A stretch of 22,168 nucleotides of DNA from Oppiella nova (Eukaryota; Arthropoda; Arachnida; Sarcoptiformes; Oppiidae): assembly GCA_905397405.1 (NCBI GenBank), contig CAJPVJ010000622.1, positions 1 through 22,168 on the forward strand, read 5' to 3'. The notes beneath the pieces are model-generated. The model saw only the letters and a program-made list of their open reading frames with translations. It was not told the origin of the DNA and did no database searches. Below, in pieces: positions 17,438 to 22,168 of this stretch (its first letter is position 1; each line of letters starts with the position of its first letter). A program made the position numbers and the translations under genes.

Positions 17438-18010
17438 CTGTAAAATATTTGAATTGAATTTAATACCGGTAATTTAAATAAACTAATTATTTCAAATCAG
17501 TTTTATTAATTAATATACATTTGAAATATTTTTATGGATAACTCATTTTATTTAAACATAAGTTAATAAAAAATTATAAATTTGTTTGTTATTTTAAAAA
17601 TAACCCATAAATAGATTGCACAAAAGTTTAGGTAAAGTTTTTATTTCAATATTCAGTTATTAATATTCATATATTCATAATGCATTCATAAAATATTTAA
17701 TCACATATTAATACAATAAAATCTAAATTATCCATATAATTGGCAACAGTTTTAGATTTACTATTATTTCAAAGTCAAAGAATGCCTCATTTAATATACA
17801 GTACGGCAATACATTATCAATACTAAAATTTCATTAGCAATATCATTTTAACAAATTATTAATTTTGATTAAACTGTATACAACGGTTTTGAAATTGTCA
17901 ACATTTATTAATAAATAAATAGAAACTTTTACAATTTTAAATTCTTAAAAACATAACTGATAAACACTAAGTACAGCATGTATTGTACATGTACATTTAA
18001 TGATTATTTT
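17438..18010. other. AT-rich spacer with an F-box gene fragment
   Basis: Contains the relic at 17772-17811; otherwise no gene is recognised. It separates the convergent 3' ends of genes 5 and 6. Confidence 0.6.
17772..17811 (-). pseudogene. Relic fragment of an F-box gene C-terminus
   Basis: The minus strand reads LPYCILNEAFFDF, matching LPNCVINETFFDS of gene 4 and CVLNETFFDS of gene 2. Nothing else of the gene is recognisable around it, so this is a small remnant of a decayed paralogue. Confidence 0.6.
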
Positions 18011-19289
18011 TTAAAACGTTTTGTTGAAGTTATAAATAGCCCTCACATTGAGTAACTTAATATTAGGCAAATATGTGTCGGTTGAGTCCGAGAAATTGCC
18101 ATTGAGCTCAAAGTTAGCCAGATCTAGTGATAAATGTGTTAATCGTTTCAAATTAGCCAAAGATTTTGTGGTCAAATCCACAGCACATCCCGACGATGAG
18201 TAGGTTTTGTAGAGATTTATCTGTAATTCTCGTAATCGTGTCAAACAATTCATGGATTCAAACAATTGTTTCAATTCCGCGTTCGTATGGCATCTGATAT
18301 ACAGCCGAAAACTTCTCAAATGTCTTAATTTAGGAATGATTTCACGGCTCAGATACTTATGAACACGTCTACCGATTGTTGAATTCCTTATATTCATACG
18401 AATAACCAATTCTTGCAGTGAATCCAGTTGTGATACCATTGCTAATACCTCTCTATAATAACTCCATATTTGACGTCTACACGATTCCAATATAGTTATC
18501 TCAAACGACTTTAAATTATTTTTATAGTGATTGACAAATGTCTGTAAATTAGTCATGCTAAGATTAAGATTAAGCCAATCATCAAAATCAAATGAAATCT
18601 TTGTTAAATTAAGAGTTAATAATTCATCGAATAATGAGTTGAATTTAAGTTGAAAGCCATAACCGGAAAGTTGTTTAAGTTTTGTGAGTGACTTGTAGTG
18701 TACTTTTAACACATTGACCGCCGATTCTGGTATTTGTATTGCCGTTAATAGTGAGCCATATTTGCTCAGAATTGTGTCAATTATTTCGTAATCTTTGTTA
18801 CCAAATGTTACGTGAATTGCAATCAATGAGTGTTTGTATGAATCCATAAGTATTTCAAACACTCGTTCCGCAAATATTGAATTAATTATGATATCAATAG
18901 ATGTAATGTTTGCACACTTTCTGATCAGGGTTTCCAATGCTGCCCATTCGAGTTCACTATAAAATATTTGCGACAATTTGCCCATATATTGTTCATTGAA
19001 TGAAATGTGGTTTTGTTTGATGAACACAAAACTCTGCCACTGTTTGGACAGACATTCAAATCGGAAACAGTCTTCGAGTGAGAGGTAAGACAACAACTCT
19101 TTGCGTAAGTCATCACCGAATCTGTTGAACGAGTCTTTCGGATAATATTCTTCTTGAGGCTCATTCTCATCAGTGGATAACTTTCGCTAATTATGAATAT
19201 TATATGAATTTTGAATTAATTGTTAATATGTATGAGACAATTGGTATAAGAATATCGTTTAAAGTAATACAAACCCTTTTTGATGACAT
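18011..19289 (-). CDS. F-box/LRR-like protein 6, two exons
   Basis: Exon 1 is 19289-19275 (MSSKR, then GTTTGT); an 88-nt intron (19187-19274, ending AATTAG) joins in phase 0 to exon 2 at 19186, continuing RKLSTDENEPQEEYYPKDSF. The total is 396 residues. The joint creates a basic KRRK stretch, possibly nuclear-localising. F-box: NRFGDDLRKELLSYLSLEDCF and ECLSKQWQSFVF. The body has KCANITSIDIII, YGSLLTAIQIP and NLKRLTHLSLDLANF. It forms a second subfamily with gene 7: both lack the IVDYHCKEFV signature, having YLSREIIPKL or YLSREFISKF instead, and both use the MSSKR first exon. The ATG at 19289 rests on frame, donor and the duplicate gene; without it the exon 2 frame has no ATG before the F-box. 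Confidence 0.85.
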
Positions 19290-19823
19290 TTGATAACCAC
19301 TTGTGTAGTATAATTAATTGTACTTTATTAAATGTATAATTAGTACTGGGTAAAATTATACATTATAAATAATGAAGTTCGTTATGTTTTAAATTTTTAA
19401 ACAATCACTTTATATACAAGATTTACTAAATATGTTTCATCACATTTAAAAAATTAAGTTACTATTGTATTAAAAAATAAACAAGTGACTTTTCAAAAAT
19501 TGTTTTGTAACATTAATATTACTTGCGAGCACCTGCAATTGGTAAATGCATTGCATATATTTTAGTAAAATTTGTGATTTGACATATTTAGCTTGTACGT
19601 TAAATTATTTTTATTTTAACGTGTAATCTTAATAAATAATTACAAAATATGCAATTATAAATTATATTACTTATCATAATGTAGAATCTTATAAGTTATA
19701 TAATAATTGTAAAATTAACTATTGTAATACTGTATTTTGAAATGGATTTACATTATTAAAATAATATTTTCATCAAATATTTTATATATTACTACGGCTA
19801 TCATAGTTATAAACAAATAAGCA
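19181..19823. repeat. Duplicated 5' flank, copy A (upstream of F-box gene 6)
   Basis: About 640 bp nearly identical to 21368-22020, with scattered substitutions and short indels. It spans the intron, first exon and upstream region of gene 6 and breaks off at about 19823. Confidence 0.9.
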
Positions 19824-20158
19824 ATATATAATATAATTACCAATAAAACCTTTTCATAGAAACTTTAAATATTTACTAAATTTTAAATAGATTTTTTAAT
19901 ACAATGATTTAAAATAACATAATTTAGTTATTTTATTAAACCAGCCACATATTCTGTTCATAAAATCAATTAAAATTTTATTATATTATTTGAAATACAT
20001 TTATATTTTAAATGATTTGTAATACAATTTAAACAAAAAATTCATTAATTTATAAATAATTTTAAATATTTAGTTATTAATAAATAAAATCTTTCTTTTA
20101 AATTATTATGTTTTTAAGACAAATAAATCATTAGTTAACGTATATAAGTAAAAGTTAA
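19824..20158. other. AT-rich spacer, nothing recognised
   Basis: Extremely AT-rich sequence between the duplicated flank and the 3' end of gene 7. No coding or repeat structure beyond simple AT words. Confidence 0.6.
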
Positions 20159-21477
20159 TTATATATTGAAGTTACAACGGATCTTCATATTGAGTGACTT
20201 AATAAATGGGAAATATGTGTGAATAGAGTCCAAGAAATTATTATTGAATTCAAAATGAGCCAAATCTAAAGACAAATGTGTCAATCGTTTCAAATTAGAC
20301 AACGACTTCGGTGTCAAATCCAAACTGCATTCTTGGACTGACTTTGTATTGTATAGAAATATCTGTAATTCTTGTAAATCCGTCAAACAATTCATGGATT
20401 CAATCAATTTTTTCATACCTAATGTCCTATAACATGTGGTAAACAATCGAAATCTTCGCAAATGTTTGAATTTACTAATAAATTCACGGCTCAAATAATT
20501 ATTCACAGATTTACTGACCCATGCATTCGAGATATCCATACGAAGTACTAATTCACGCAATGCTTTCAGTTGCGATATCTTATCCAATACATGGATATAA
20601 TTTTTGGATGACTTGTATTCCGGGTATTGCGCGATATTTATATCAATGGACTGCAGACTATCCTTATAGTGATCGACAAATGTCTGCAAATTAGACATAT
20701 CATCGTTGAATTGATTGTCGCCATAATAGTCAAAACTAAATGAAATTTTAGTTAAATTCAGTGTTAAAAACTCGTCAAAAAGGGACCGGAATTGAAGTTC
20801 AGTGCCATAACTGGACAGTTGTCTAAGTTTTGTGTAGGACGTGGAGTGCAGTTTAAACTCATAGGCAGCCGATTGTGGCATTTGTATAGCCGTTACTTGT
20901 GGGCCATATTCGCCAAGAATTGTGTCAATTATTTGTGAATTATTATTGACAAAACTGATGTGAATTTGATTCAAGTGTTTGTATGAATTCATAAGCATTT
21001 CAAACACTTTTTGAGCAAATTTTGCATTAATTGTGATATCAATGGATGAAATGTTTGCACACTTTTTGATCGCCGATTCTAATGCTGTCCATCGGATGTC
21101 CCGATAAAATAGTTTTGAAAATTTACCCAAAACTCGTTCATTGAATGAAATGTGGTTTTGTTTGTTGAATACCAATCGCTGCCACTGTTTGGACAGACAT
21201 TCAAATCGGTAACTGTCCTCAAATGATAGGTAAGACAACAGGAGTTCGCATAAGTCATCACCAAATCTGTCGAACGAGTCTTTCGGATAATATTCTTCTT
21301 GGGGCTCATTCTCATCAGTGGATAACTTTCGCTAATTATGAATATTATATGAATTTTGAATTAATTNACTTTCGCTAATTATGAATATTATATGAATTTT
21401 GAATTAATTGTTAATATGTATGAGACAATTGGTATAAGAATATCATTTAAAGTAATACAAACCCTTTTTGATGACAT
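20159..21477 (-). CDS. F-box/LRR-like protein 7, two exons
   Basis: Exon 1 is 21477-21463 (MSSKR); exon 2 starts at 21331 (RKLSTDENEPQEEYYPKDSF) and ends at 20159, giving 395 residues. The intron (21332-21462) contains a 42-bp duplication around the N base and is therefore 131 nt as assembled, about 88 nt without it. F-box: DRFGDDLCELLLSYLSFEDSY and ECLSKQWQRLVF. The body has KCANISSIDITI, YGPQVTAIQMP, YLSREFISKF and NLKRLTHLSLDLAHF. It is the closest relative of gene 6: the first 25 or so codons of exon 2 are almost identical in DNA, and identity falls sharply afterwards. The assembly join lies inside the intron and does not affect the reading frame. Confidence 0.85.
21325..21409. repeat. 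42-bp exact duplication around an assembly N
   Basis: Bases 21325-21366 are repeated exactly at 21368-21409 with a single N (21367) between them. The duplicate gene at 19181 has one copy. This is the pattern left when two overlapping contig ends are joined without merging. Confidence 0.85.
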
Positions 21478-22020
21478 TTGATAACCACTTGTGTTGTATT
21501 ATTAATTGTATAATTAGTACTGGGCAAAATTATACATTCTAAATAATGAAGTTCGTTATATTTTAAATTTTTAAACAATCACTATATATACGAAATATAC
21601 TAAATATGTTTCATCACATTTAAAAAATTAAGTAAATATTGCATTGAAAAATAAACAAGTGACTTTTCAAAAATTGTTTTGTAACATGAATATTACTTGC
21701 GAGCACATGCAAGTGGTAAATGCATTGCATATATTTTAGTAAAATTTGTGATTTGACATATTTAGCTTGTACGTTAAATTATTTTTATTTTAACGTGTAA
21801 TCTTAGTAAATAATTACTTATAAAATATGCAATTATAAATTATATTACTTATCATTATGTAGAATCTTATAAGTTATATAATAATTGTAAAATTAACTAT
21901 TGTAATACTGTAATTTGAAATGGATTTACATGATTGAAATAATATTGTCATCAAATATTTTATATATTACTACGGTGATCATTTTATGAGTTTATTGATG
22001 TCCATAGTTATAAACAAATA
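21368..22020. repeat. Duplicated 5' flank, copy B (upstream of F-box gene 7)
   Basis: Matches 19181-19823, with a missing stretch near 21510 and about 23 extra bases near 21980. Homology ends abruptly after ATAAACAAATA at 22020. Confidence 0.9.
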
Positions 22021-22168
22021 GGGTTTTGCTGAACTGGCCTTTATTTCGTGGCCCTTGGCCCACCACTACAGGAAAGCCAACCTAACCAAACTTAACTTAA
22101 TTACACTAGAAGTTGGTTTGTTTCATTGCAAGACTGGGTTGGCTTCACTGCAATGCCTGTTAAGTATG
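22021..22168. other. Unassigned sequence at the window edge
   Basis: Less AT-rich than its surroundings and starts exactly where the duplicated flank ends. It has a loose internal repeat (TTGG, then TTCATTGCAAGACTG and TTCACTGCAATGCCTG). It may be the end of another repeat element; no reading frame was recognised. Confidence 0.3.

Noticed and set aside
2893-21477. Spaced repeats as a CRISPR-like array
   Set aside because: The repeats are diverged gene copies and flanks of hundreds of bases, in eukaryotic sequence with introns.

Overview
The window looks like nuclear DNA of an arthropod, most likely an oribatid mite (inference). The signs are AT-rich spacers, short GT-AG introns (54-151 nt), an arthropod-type DUF4817/DDE transposase, TTAGG-like telomere-type repeats inside one intron, and a tandem family of about 400-residue F-box/leucine-rich proteins of a kind I associate with oribatid mites. 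There is one ambiguous base (N at 21367), probably a scaffold join.

Layout. 26-827 (minus): the 5' two exons of an eIF2-alpha-kinase-like protein kinase, cut off at or near the window edge. 1379-1893: an AT-rich foldback (MITE-like) repeat. 2108-2146: an orphan first exon of a lost F-box gene, with a 75-bp repeat upstream that recurs at 15828-15902. 2893-8144: three tandem minus-strand F-box genes; the first carries an in-frame stop. 8402-13733: a 5.33-kb block bounded by near-identical inverted repeats and TA dinucleotides. It holds a broken C2H2 zinc-finger gene (plus) and a chimeric gene (minus) that joins a ZMYND8-like PHD-bromodomain, a Capicua-like Cys/His motif and a complete seven-exon Tc1/mariner-type transposase. 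14327-21477: four more F-box genes (minus, plus, minus, minus) and one small relic. 22021-22168: unrelated, unassigned sequence.

How it fits together. The F-box proteins would serve as substrate receptors of SCF ubiquitin ligases, and the cluster shows birth and death: tandem copies with shared flanks, an orphan exon, a fragment, a nonsense copy, and a pair (18011-19289 and 20159-21477) whose 5' flanks are far more alike than their coding bodies. The 8402-13733 block interrupts this array and looks like a composite DNA transposon that captured host chromatin and zinc-finger coding sequence. Two of the transposase introns share a common core, an introner-like pattern. The composite element, the host-transposase fusion and the repeated introns are the parts most worth following up. 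No rRNA, tRNA or CRISPR array was recognised.
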